Shown here piece by piece: positions 1-11,600 of a stretch of 64,000 nucleotides of DNA. This stretch comes from Membranipora membranacea. Its lineage: Eukaryota > Bryozoa > Gymnolaemata > Cheilostomatida > Membraniporidae. The stretch is from positions 28,928,162 to 28,992,161 of the forward strand of contig OU612067.1 of assembly GCA_914767715.1 (NCBI GenBank), given 5' to 3'. Made by a program: the position numbers and the translations under genes. The notes under the pieces were generated by a model. The model was not told the DNA's origin. It worked only from the letters and a program-made list of their open reading frames with translations, and searched no databases. Positions within the stretch are counted from its first letter, which is position 1; each line of letters opens with the position of its first letter.

Positions 1-469
1 ATTGTCCTTGAAATCAAAACATGCAGTGCTGCTCAGCACGTCAGCATATTTCTAAGGCTTTGATGAGTAAATGTCTTGAATAATGAAATCCCCCCCAGTG
101 TTGGATATAAAATTAAACATAGAAATCTATCCTTTCCAATTATGCTATTTCAAGGTGAGACATCCCCATCTACGTCAATAACAGCAAGCCCATGTGAATG
201 ACCCATTGTCTGCGTCTATACGGCTGCATTCCCTGAGGAGTCATACACATTCGCTGATACACATTTTATAACTCATGTGTTTGGCCTGCCATTAGCATAT
301 AGTACCTATGTCACACTACTATCGCATTTCCCAGGCATTTTTCTCATGATTCTTTCCTGTGATTGGACCTCGGCCATTTAATGAGCTTATATTTCCGGTG
401 CTGGCAAAATACTCCTATAATGGAAACACAGGGCTGTCAATTCACAATGCTGTCAGATTCCTAATCTCA

Positions 470-577
470 TCTTCCGAGACAGAGCAAGGATACATATACC
501 CCGCCGCGTCGGAGACAGAGATAGGATATAAATATATCTTATCATCGGAGACTGAGCAGGGTTATATTTATCCTTAC
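470..577. repeat. 36-bp minisatellite, 3 units
   Basis: Three adjacent 36-bp units begin at about 470, 506 and 542. In the + frame each reads as a variant of SSETEQGYIYPA, and an open frame of 77 codons spans them. The frame ends at a stop soon after the repeats and has no recognisable domain. The unit length is a multiple of three, so the frame may be open simply because of the repeat. The rest of 1-1000 shows no exon I can support; the earlier exons of the lipase should lie to the left of the window. Confidence 0.8.
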
Positions 578-792
578 TCTGGGATATTTTAGTATACCAA
601 GCAGCCCAGGGAGCAGAGTTACTTTATCGACAGCTCTGCCCGCTCCGCTGACCTGACATTGTGTTCTGATCTTAGATAGATTCCAGGTTATATATATGAG
701 CTGGATATTTTTACTCTGCTGCCATTGTTACTATTTCCAGTGTCTCTATTTATGAGTGGAAACGTCATCTGGATAGATAGCTAAGAAGGAAG

Positions 793-819
793 AAGACTTT
801 TGTTGTGCAACAAAGTCTT
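793..819. repeat. Short hairpin-forming inverted repeat
   Basis: AAGACTTTTGTTG is followed after 2 bases by CAACAAAGTCTT, giving arms of about 12 bp with one bulged base. It is followed by a run of T. It could be a chance hairpin or a relic of a small element end. Confidence 0.35.
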
Positions 820-1000
820 TTTTATTTTCATATTCACTTATTCTCAAGGACAATTTATTTAGGTACATTCTGTTGGATTATTATTACGTGACAGAATACT
901 TGAACACGTTTAGGGGAAGAAGACCAAATCAATCATCAATATTTTCCATAATTAAACATTTCACTACGTAACGTTGTGACCTTCACTTTTAGATATACAG

Positions 1001-4000
1001 CTGAAGAAGTTGGTAGCCTGTGACCATGAGCTATCTCTGGATTACTTCATGCATTCGTTCAGCTCCACATCACCACACAGCTACCCTGCTTTCTCATGTG
1101 ACAATAATCAGCAGGGATTTGTAGACGGACGGTGTCATACTGTTAACTACATGGGGTACCAGGCACACAAACCACAAGTTAATACTAACTTTTACCTGCA
1201 TACGGCACCTAGTCAGCCATATAAGGGTAAGCCAGTAACTGTTATAATCTTAGTTCTTTACTTGTACACTGGAGGAGTAAATATAACTTAGAGTTTGATT
1301 TAGCCTAGTTTTGGATAGGCTATGAATGTGAGCACTGATTAAGCCTAGTTTTGGATAGGCTATGGATGTGAGCACAAGATATTTTGGCCAACTGAGGTAG
1401 GAGTCTATATAAATAAAAGAGGATGTGATAATGTGAGATAGAGTTTGTTTTAGCTATTTCAAGCCAGTACGAAATGGCAAAGTTTTCCTCCTGCAAATAC
1501 TTAACTCCCCTAGGGTATACCTGATTTGACCAACTGCTTTGTGTCACTTCCCTTGACTCGTCGTCTGTAAAATATGCGCTGTAGCTTGATGTAGATATAG
1601 TTATGCCGGCGTTTTTTTTTAAGCAATCAGACCTAGAGTGCGCTCTAGCCATGGCTCAGATGTAACCGGAATTCATACTGCAACATCCAAATACGTGGTA
1701 TCCTGAAATAAGTTCACAATAATTAAAACATTTCACTGATTGTTATGAAATAAATTGCCTATCCTTACCATATTCGGATTGCGGACAACACATTTTATTG
1801 TCTAAGATCGTAAGTGGTGTTATCCAAACTAGACGACTTCCAATATAATTTACTACACCTTTTGAACTAAATTCATATTGCTGTCCAAGCAAGGATAACT
1901 CTTTGGCCAAAGTAGATTTTATTGTATTGCAGCATTTTTTCGAATGAGATAGCTTTCCACTACACTGTATCGATAATTACATGTGACTACATGTGTTGTC
2001 AAATGACTAGAAGTGTTGCCATTACATGACCTGATGACTCCTCTATATTTGAAGACACCCTTGGTCATCTGTCTGATATGTAGCGCTCAGATGCAGGACA
2101 AATATTGAACAATATTTTGATCATTAAGTTTGACCTCGAAAGAATAGTTGAACATTTAAATTTTCCTACAAATTTTCACCGAATTTGACCCACTTTATAT
2201 TAAACCTTATATTCATTGTATGCCTTCTAAAATGTTTTCCATTTAATGTTAGCCTTCGACAGCGTGAAAATTATTCTCAACACTCCTAATTGATTGTAAC
2301 ACTTTCCTTTATAGGAAGTCATTTCATGGTCAGTCTGTCTATAAAAGCTCCTCACATTGTGTGCCTGAAGTATATACTTAGAGGAGAGACAGGTGAAGCT
2401 GAACACATACAACAAAATCAACTCAGGTTTGTTGTAAAAGAACAGATCATAATTGAAGGAATCATAGGACTGTTGCGTTTCCTAACAAGCTCATAGTTAG
2501 CAAATGCGGCAGTCCTATGATAGGAATGACTCAGTACACTGGCTACACATCCTGACTGCTGAAAGCTATTGGGAGGGCCATGGAAACTTTATAATCATAG
2601 AAAGACCAATGTAGTCTTTGCGCGGGATCTCCTGCTGCGGCGATCACTTCCTGTCTATCTATATTTTCAAAGCCTGCTGAAAAGTGTGCTGGAAAATTGT
2701 TAACAAAGTTCTCATGATGCAATTATGACCTTGAGTTTTCAGGAAGATCAGGTCAATATCTTTTGTTATGTCATCGACCTCATTTTACTGGGAATTCCAG
2801 AATATTAAATAATGGGAGAGTCATTGTTACGCCCAATAAGCTTTGCGTAATAATAGGTTCGCAACCATTGTGACGGTTTTAGGATATCGGTCATAACTAT
2901 CCGATAAAAGATTCTTGACAGGACCTCCTTGGACATGTCAAGCAACAGTTTTTTTGGCCAAAATGAGCAGTGCTCCTTTTTTTGTGTGAGGTGATTGATA
3001 CTTTGGACCTTAGGTTTTATGATGCCACTTTTGCAGGACAAGTTGTAGCAGCTCTGATAAGCAGACGGCAATGTTGTTTTCCGACGGTGATATCAGACCG
3101 CTTAAGGAGTTGACTATACTATGGGAAGACAGAAAAGAGTCACATGATCAGGTGCTAGCACATGGTCTCACTCAGCTCACAGTCCACAACGTCACAGTGC
3201 AATATGGGGATGAGAAGTGAGTATAACACATTATATCCCAGACCACTGCATGTAACTATTTATGTTATATTATATCGTTATATATTGCTTTTCAGAACGG
3301 TCTAATATTTTATTGGCAATCTAATATTCTAATAGTCATTTTACTTTACTTTACATCTCAACTTTTTTGTATTGAGTCACAATCAGTGTTTAGAAGTGGA
3401 AAATATGAATTTGGGGAGGATGCCAACCAGGTCGGGGGTCCCTATGGCGATTACAAATGAAAATGCATCAATTTTAGCCTTATATATAGCTCAAGCCTGC
3501 AAATCCACAGCTTATTATATAATACAGATATATTGGGGATGTATCCCCCTAGACAAAGTAGGAAGGGGACACCATCCACCATTCAAACATTTGACACAAT
3601 TAACCCTGAAAGTTCATTTTGAGGCTATTAATGCTATCTTTATATTGAGCTCTCACCAAGGAGGTATTGACTTTATGATTATCTCAACTAATAATTGAAA
3701 TTTGAAACAAACTAGAAAAGCAAATTTTTTTCGTAATACTAGGAGGCCTTCAAATTTCGAGTTTTGCAATTGCAAAAAATGATTTCTGGATTATAGCACC
3801 TTTTTCATAACTTTATTGGCGACCTCAAACATGCCGGATATTAATTTTGCAAAGTAATAAACCATTTTGGTCTTGTGTTGACACTTTCATCCTGAATCCC
3901 ACCAGGTCTCAGATCCTGGTTGTGTGACATCCGAGTCAAACGAAATCCCAAAGTTTCAACAGTTTCAGAAAAACCTAAAAATTCAGATATGATATTATGA

Positions 4001-4668
4001 TTGATAGTTTTGGAGATCTCAAGTTTTACCACTTGTTTTCTAATCTGGCCATCCAGGTTTTTAAGTCAATTTTTGGAAATAGGCTATAGATGATGGTGTC
4101 ACAAGATATTGTCAGTTACTATGTCACTACTTTTAGAAAAAGGACATCATTGTGACATCATCATTGTGACATCATTGTGACATCTTGTGACATCATCATA
4201 TTTAGCCATTACCATTTTTATTATTTTTATTATTATCATATTATTAGGTTTATATGGCCCTAACATTAATTTAAAATAAGACACAATGTTCAACAAAAAA
4301 GACACATAGGGTTCTATGTGTCTCTGCAACCACGAATCGGGATGCTTGAGATTTTACAGCTGTGCAATGAGCTTCATATTCCAAATAGAATGTTTACAAT
4401 TGACCTGTATTTTTCAAGGCCGATCACTAACATTGTATGGTCTCCCCCAGTTCTAAATGTACAATAATTATCCCAGCTGTGTGTGATCTGATTTGGGAAT
4501 ATAAATTATTTTTCGGAAAATGTTTTACCAAAACAAAAGTAGTTATAGTTGAACATGAGATTAATCCAGCCTTTATGTTACAGTTATTACTGGTGTGATG
4601 AGACGAAGCTGGCCTTCACATCATCAGTGAATCTCCCGCTCTCCTCCGAGCCGTGCTCTCAAAACTGA
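1001..4668 (+). CDS. Pancreatic-lipase-like triacylglycerol lipase, C-terminal half
   Basis: Four exons join in phase: 1001-1226, 2315-2426, 3037-3216 and 4584-4668 (TGA stop). They give 200 residues. Exon 1 starts in phase 0 after ATACAG and encodes the end of the alpha/beta-hydrolase domain. VACDHELS matches the CNHLRS block of pancreatic lipases, and its His is the catalytic His of the Ser-Asp-His triad. MGYQAH and FYLHT follow, as in the family. Exons 2-4 encode a PLAT/C2-like domain (FMVSLSIKAP, GDIRPLKELTILWED, LTVHNVTVQYGDE). The end, WCDETK...LSSEPC, keeps the terminal Cys pair of the family. The Ser and Asp of the triad and the signal peptide must lie upstream of the window, so the gene is partial only because of the window edge. 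AATAAA at 4780 is a likely polyadenylation signal. Secretion and lipid hydrolysis are inferred from the family. Confidence 0.86.
1299..1377. repeat. 40-bp direct tandem repeat, 2 units
   Basis: AGCCTAGTTTTGGATAGGCT, itself a short inverted repeat, occurs at 1302 and 1342. Each copy is followed by ATG(A/G)ATGTGAGCAC. The pair lies in the first visible lipase intron. Confidence 0.75.
1380..1515. repeat. Dispersed repeat, copy 1
   Basis: The blocks GAGTCTRTATAAA and GGCAAAGTTTTCCTCC occur here and again at about 22500-22625 in the same order and orientation, with diverged sequence between them. No coding frame is shared. It is an unclassified interspersed repeat inside a lipase intron. Confidence 0.6.
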
Positions 4669-4785
4669 ATCTCTCATTACTGATGTGATCCGATACATGA
4701 TTCAATGAATGAGCTCGGCGATAGTAACTTAGCTTTCTTATTTTTGCCTGTGCTTTAAATTATTGAGCTATTTTAATTAAATAAA

Positions 4786-6847
4786 GTTTTTCGGTGCAAG
4801 TTTTGGACAGAGATTATTAATAACAGTTCTTTTTGGATCTGTTTTATTCTCGCTATTTTATTTTGCATAGAAGATTTCGGTGCACAGCTGATATATTTTT
4901 TACCTTTTTCCCTTTATCTCTAGTGCATGTCCTCTAAGATTCCATTCCTTCTGTTGAATCCCTGAATACTATGTTTATACGCTAATTTCATTCGATGCTT
5001 TTGCTAACCAGTTATTTAGAATTTGTCGATATATTATGTCTCATTACAGCTGCCACGAGAGTAATTTTCACTTACTTTCATGTTAAAAGTTTGAAGACTA
5101 AGAATTTCCTCTGCAAAAAGAAATGATAAGAACTTTTTGGTTGAAAAATTCTTGTAAATCCTATGGGCTACTGAATATCAAAGTGTGCACAATGATGGTG
5201 TTGTTACAGACTACAAGCATGTTTTTGTTTATTTTGCTGAAAGGTAATGACTTCATCACTTTAAATATTTCGTCACCTCTGGTCATAAGATTTATTTACT
5301 TATTAGAAATTTCTATTATTTTGTTTTACGCTTTTGTGATACATACTATATTCAAGCCTACAAAGCTGTCTTTTTTTAATACAAGCCATAGTTAGTTTGC
5401 AGGTATTGGAGGTGCAATCATTGTTACGATTGTATTTATTGGTTTGATCTCAGAGACAACTTACAGTGACCCACAGTCTACTGTTTTGAACTAACAAACT
5501 GGAAAGTAGAATACAGATTGCAGATTTACACTGACCCATAGTTATGCTGCATTGCCACCACAGTGGCTCATCATAAGAATCCAGCCTGAATTATAGCGCA
5601 GCTATAGTTACGCTGGTCATATTAATGTGGTGATGTAAATGTACATGGAAGATCAACTTGGCAAAAGCAACTCAAACATTGTTATTTGTTGCTGTTTGTA
5701 AAAATAACTTAACCTTCTTTTATTAATATCCCTTACACCGTAGCCTTATCACTCGGTTACTTGATGGCCGCGTGACAAGGCTATATACACCTGACACAGC
5801 CCCACTTGGGCTATATACACCTGACACAGCCCCACTTGGGCTATATACACCCGACACAGCCCCACTTGCAAAGAAAAACACTCTTACCATATTATACTGC
5901 ATCAGTATTGAAAATTATCTTCTCTTTAACGCAGCTAAAACAAGAAGGCAGCTGACAATTACAGAGGTATCAAATGTTGATTCATCAACCGAAATCATAA
6001 CCAGACTGGCCTGACTCTCACCTTTAAACCGGTTTGAAGTTTTAAAGGTAATCAAAAAGTTTTTTATGGGTTGCATTCCATTAACCTTGTTAGAAATTGC
6101 TTATTGATGATTTCATTGTTGTCTTGGCAATCTCAGCTTTCAGTATGCAAGGCAGCACCACTGCGTACGCTGCAGAGATAGTTTATGTCATGCAGGCAGA
6201 ATGATGAAGGGTAAGCAGCTAAGATGAGTGTTAGTGCTTAGGATGTACTTGCCTTTTAATGTACAATTCTATACGCAACTGTTGTTCTCTTAACAATCAG
6301 AATTGACATGATAAAATCATGAAGGTTGGGATCCCCACCCTACCCGGTAAAAGTATCAGGCTACCAAGAGCAAGGAGTTGTCCTCTCTCTCTACCAACTA
6401 AGGCAAGTGAATCTTGATCGTCACTTTCAGATGTAATTTTGTAAAGCTCTCCCATATTTTTTCCCCAACATCTCTAGAATCATGAGAATGTAGAAAAATT
6501 TGGCCATGTTGAACTTTTTTTCTCTGTCAAATCCAAAACCAGTCCCACGTTTTTATCTATATAACTGGATTGTCTCGGATATATTTACTTTTTTACTTTG
6601 ACCAGCGCTCAGTTAATCGGGTCGTTAAATTAGCATGAACCAGAAAAGTAATAGCCTTGTCACTACAGTAGGTTCAGGATTCTATTATAGACTATACTAT
6701 CTCCAATAACTACTACTACTTCTAGTTAGTCTGCTTTTGAGCAAGGCATAGTCATTCAGCTGAGGGGAGCTGAGACCAATCATTTGAAAAATAAACCTCC
6801 TCTAAATGCATTCAAAAATGTTATTGGGTGTCATTATTTATTCGCAG
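4786..6847. other. Intergenic region, no gene recognised
   Basis: AT-rich DNA between the lipase polyadenylation signal and the pseudogene exon. A 90-codon + frame at 5123-5395 is hydrophobic and low in complexity and resembles no family known to me. A minisatellite lies at 5779-5868. I see no other supportable feature. Confidence 0.6.
5779..5868. repeat. 30-bp minisatellite, 3 units
   Basis: Three nearly identical 30-bp units start at about 5779, 5809 and 5839. Each contains CTATATACACCTGACACAGC and reads GLYTPDTAPL in the + frame. Only one base clearly differs (CCTGAC to CCCGAC), which suggests recent expansion. Confidence 0.85.
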
Positions 6848-7124
6848 ATCAATATACGCAGAAAGAAACTCTAGGATTTGCAGATCAAAGTGAGTAAATT
6901 GAGACAGGAAGGCGGGCGAGATGAGGAAATCAAGAAAGTTAATGAGGATATTGATTCATACCGCTACAACATTCAAGAATAAATTATGATGGTGTCAGAG
7001 TGGGAAAGCAGTCTCCGATGTTCTAGTAAAACACTTTTACTTTTTCTGCAATGACGGTCTTGTTTTGAGATATTCAATCATTCAGCTCATCCTTTGTGTC
7101 TTTTTTTCAATGCATTTTACATAA
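6848..7124 (+). pseudogene. Decayed last exon of the nested membrane-protein family
   Basis: Following the acceptor-like TATTCGCAG, the translation parallels the last exons of the two intact genes at 16633-16913 and 20624-20901. In order it shows an acidic charged start (DQYTQKE), a Lys/Glu-rich helix with YRYNIQE, a VRVGKAVSDVLVKHF block, CNDG and a hydrophobic tail ending at TAA. Reading it needs at least three frame changes, near 6890, 6979 and 7006, so it cannot be translated as it stands. No first or second exon was found upstream. It is probably a dead partial copy. Sequencing indels are the alternative, but three in 280 bp makes that less likely. Confidence 0.72.
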
Positions 7125-8433
7125 CTCAGGTTAACTTACATCACCAGAAGCTTGAGTAGGCGTGGACTCGATCAGCTCCATGTCTGGGTACAACAGTGAA
7201 GGTTACCTGGAGTAGTGTCAAACAGCAGACATGTCTTGAATGAAAAGGAGTGCCATAAAGATTGAAGTCTGACAAATTGTGATGATGATGTGAATGGATT
7301 ATTTTTTATCGTGTCATATAATTCCGTGTCATTTTTGCCATTAAAATTTTATTTTGAGAAGTTGTAGAAATGTAAATTATTGTGCTATGTCAGGCGATTT
7401 TGATGTTTTATGTAATCCTTACCAAAGATGTTTAAGAGTGATGACATATATATATATAGAACCTTGCCTCTATAGTTGGTGTCATAATTTATTATCATAT
7501 TTCGTCATTCAAACTTTGTAACAAGAAAAAGTTGTGTAAATTATGCTTTTCTCATACTGGGAAGATGGAAACAAATATAAACCAAATTTGGCAACTCATC
7601 ATCAAGTTAAAGAAAAAATCATAGATTAAGCAAGAATGACATCATGTATAGTTCGTGAGTAGGCAAGACCATACAGACGGATATAAAAAGATAAGTACAG
7701 AGTTGGTTTAAAAAGTTAGATGAAAGGGTGTAAGTATAACATAGCATCAGGTTGGTTCAAAGTAATATATATCCATGTTTCAAATGAGTAAAAAACAACT
7801 CAGTTCGTGATCAAAATATACAACACTAATATAGTCAGAGTAAGAGAGGTAAATACTGTGGTAGGTACCCAAAATTAAATGTCTGATTGATCAAAAGGGT
7901 TTGCAGTTATGTCCTCTTGAAGAATACATGTAATATGCCCATGTTGACAAGTAGCTGGTATTAGGAATATTTTCTCTATCATTAATTAAATATGTTAGAC
8001 ATCATCAAAGTTGTTGATGGTTTGCGAAAGATCACAAAATATTCAACTCGGCTTATGAGTAAGAAAACCAAGGAGCAAAATATTAAGAGTGAGTGTAAAG
8101 TGAGCAACAACTAACCCAAACTAGTGTTGATGTTACCTTATTTCATTTGCAGGGTATAATTTACAATGTAAAGGTAAGTTTGATTTGTAGACCTAACTTA
8201 TTATAGTAGAGATAGATTTGAGCTCCATTTTTGAGCAAAGAAGATTAAAATTATGTTGAAGAAATTATTTCCACAGACAGGGTGAACATTGTTCACAACA
8301 TTGCACTGTTTATGTGAAAACTACAAATTTTGTTGAACAGATTGATCAGCACGATAGCCACCCAAGGATACTTATTCCAATGACTGGGCATCAGGCCATC
8401 CATGATATTAGTGTGAAGGAAGATTGTGATTTG
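7125..8433. other. Intergenic region, no gene recognised
   Basis: AT-rich sequence between the pseudogene exon and the presumed 3' end of amphiphysin. It contains a short (TA)n run near 7448-7458. No ORF or repeat that I can support was found. Confidence 0.55.
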
Positions 8434-8634
8434 TTTATTCCAAAACTCCCTTAGCACGTTTCAAAACTACAATCAGCTGCCGTTGACATCATGTTGTTGA
8501 TTTAGCATAAGAAGAATCTCTTGTTATGACATGGGTTAGTTAGACTATGTCAGAGTGATGTGTATCATAACTCTATTAGCTTTGCTTCTCGCCCTACGCG
8601 GTGCCTTCGGTGTGATGCGAGCTGTGTTTTCAGG

Positions 8635-11600
8635 CTAAGATGAGGGCTTAGCTGTTGCTGAGTTACGTTTGATTATTTTACGAGTAAAGTTCTCAGGGAA
8701 GAGGCCTTTCTTGCCGGTTTTTGTACTGATCCCCATAAGCCATCCCTCATCTTGATCATCAGGCTCCTCACTCTGGATAATATTAATTATCTCCCCCGCT
8801 TCAAACGACAACTCATCCTCGTCTTCAGCGTTATACAGATGTGTCGCCAAAACCTACAATAGGTGTTAGAAAGAAACATTTTAGTGATGATAGGGATGGA
8901 CTGGAGGGACAATATATATTAAGGCCTGAGCAGAGGCTGTTACATTCACTTGTGAATGATTGAGAATTATGGTATTATATATTAGGAATTGCTGAATGTA
9001 TGGTCATGGCTGGTCAGAGTTGGAGGCAGTCAAGACTGGTCTTCACAGTCTGAACGAGCCCTTTGTGGATAGCACTTTTCTCCAACAATGAGTGTTTTTT
9101 ATGTTTTGGAGGTCTAGGATAGGATACTGCACCCAAATAGTTCAATATCCTTATTCCGCCACTTAAGCACGGCTCAGTTTTCTTAAAAAAAATTTTGTTG
9201 ATGAGCAGGATATGTTGAATAGAAGCTCAAACTTGCAAATTTTGAGCAAGAATGGAGCATTAAGGTAACACTCTATAACAAATCTTGATCTTGGATCAAC
9301 ATGATCGTCACAGTTGGTTGGACAGATGGGGAAAGCGCAACTTCAAAGTATATTAAACACAATTTGGATGATAAAGCAAGGAAGATATGTACATGCACAG
9401 ATAAGTTACCATGCAGCGGCAAGTTACAACGCTCTCATACCTGATTTAACTTAAACCAGGATCCAACATTCCAATTCTTTTTGCCGAGCTGAAGCATGGT
9501 AATATGTGATGATGAGCACACCAACTGATTAATATGATGATCTATTTAAGCGTCATAGACCACAGACAATGTCAAGATTGAAGGTCATCAGGAACTGCAT
9601 TAAAATGAACTGAAGCTGTTTCCCGCAACATTCGATAATTTCCTATTCCAAAAGTTCTCTTTGCCTCACAGATTTATGTCTAGAATTGATGGCAGGCAGC
9701 TTCACGAGGTGGGCCAACCTGTCAAACAGTAGAATATTTTCCCTTGAAGCAACTCTCTCCGAGTAGCTTTATCTCTTACCTGATGACTTGAGGTAGGCGC
9801 TGATTGAGTATTATCATCTTGCTGACCTGGATCTATGTTCTGATATACCGCTTCATCATCTCCATATTCGTTTACTGCTGAGTAGTTCTGAGTATTGTCT
9901 CCCCCTGATCCGCTATTCTGCTCCGCTGTTGGGTAGGTTATACAGAGTTATGTATGAGTTTTTTGTTTAATAAAGAGTTGTATATAGGTGCAATTTCTCG
10001 TTAAGTTTATTGTATACTAGTACTTTCTAATGTTCATATGTTCGTATATACACCTATTTAGTTTGAGAAGTTGTGTGATATAGTGCACTTTGTTGAGGAC
10101 AAAAAAGTAAGGTAATATATTCTTCGCCACCTCTACACTCTACAGTCGATCCTCGGCATATTGGCTAAGATCATGGTGTCACTGCCAATGGCTGATTAGT
10201 GCCTGTTTCAGTTTCTGGCAGCTTACTGCACACTTAGGATTAGGAGGTCCACCATGGCCTCACCGTTAGGATGCAATCTAGTCTTCTAGGAGGTATCACA
10301 CTCTCAGTACTAGGACTTCGGGCAACTTGCGTCCCTCTTTAGAGGCAGCCTACCCTCTGTTTTGTCCTAAACAGGGCCTCTACAGTCTTGATTGCTGGAT
10401 TTTCTTCCTTTTTCCAATTCTTGATACAGCCGAAGATAGCCTATATGTATAGCATTACTAAAGAAGGCAATACGAGAGAGTAAAAACTACCTGATTATAA
10501 CATGATAACAACTCACCAGCCGCGACGTTAGAAGGTGTTGCGTCATATTCAGCAATCACTTCTGCTTCTGTAGACACTGTCATATCTTTGCTGACTGCTG
10601 TCGGACCGATGTTGTTATCTCCTCCTGAATGTCCTGTATCTGTGTCTGCAGACTGCCCTTCAGACTACATGTAGAAAATGGGGTACTGTTATTAGTGTAT
10701 AGTGAAAATATGTGAGAAATTTTGTTAATGAGTAAGATGATTTTCTCTATATACTTGATTTGGAAGATCATCCCTGTGGAGGTTTGACTGAAAAGATAAC
10801 ACATGCACCGCTTGCCCAGACTATTATGATATCAGCGTTAACTAAAACCGGGAGAAGAAAAATAAGAAATAATATATAAGTTTGAGTCGGAGTAGTAGAA
10901 CAATATAGCCGACATAGAAAAGACTGAGTTACGCACTAGTGGTCTGGTGGCAGCCTCTGCAAATCACAACTTCATTCAGCAAACTAGCTAGATAGGGATG
11001 GTTTGACTGTTGTGTCTACTAGAATTTTTGAGCTGATCGCAATGGTGATAATATACCTTACATAATGTTGCATGTTTGGCCTCTTTTTTTTTAAAATCAC
11101 TTTCAGATTCGCTGGCAGCGTTTTAGGCAATTTACCGGTTTTGGTGCGACATTGTCTAAGGTACATTATCAAAATAGCTATCAGCTCAAAAAAACTGTAC
11201 CAGAAACAACAGTCAAACCCTATCCATCCAATTCTCTAAATGGAAGTGAAAGATAGTAGGAGGCTACCACCGGGCTATAAGGGGGATTAAGAAGTCTACC
11301 CTCTACCCTATATCTTCTACACGGGATTCACCGTAATGTTTCATAGCTGATACAATGGTCATTCATTATGGGATTCATGCGTGCCGATCATTAAGATGGA
11401 AAGTTTTGTAAACGCTTCAGGTAGCGGAGGACAGGTAGGATGTAACAATCACCAGTCAGCGATGCATTAACTTAAGCGGTGAAGGGTCGAGCGAGGGAAG
11501 GGTCTAGTACCCATCAAACTTACAAAAAGATGGGGCCTTAGAAAAAGGCTTGTATTTGAAGAACTGTATTCCCATACCCTAGTGGTCACCTTACTATACT

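Noticed and set aside
470-577. CRISPR array
   Set aside because: The repeats are directly adjacent with no spacers, and the genome is eukaryotic.
6889-6910. Micro-intron explaining the frame break in the pseudogene exon
   Set aside because: GTGAGT...ACAG would leave an intron of about 20 bp, too short to splice, and two further breaks remain.
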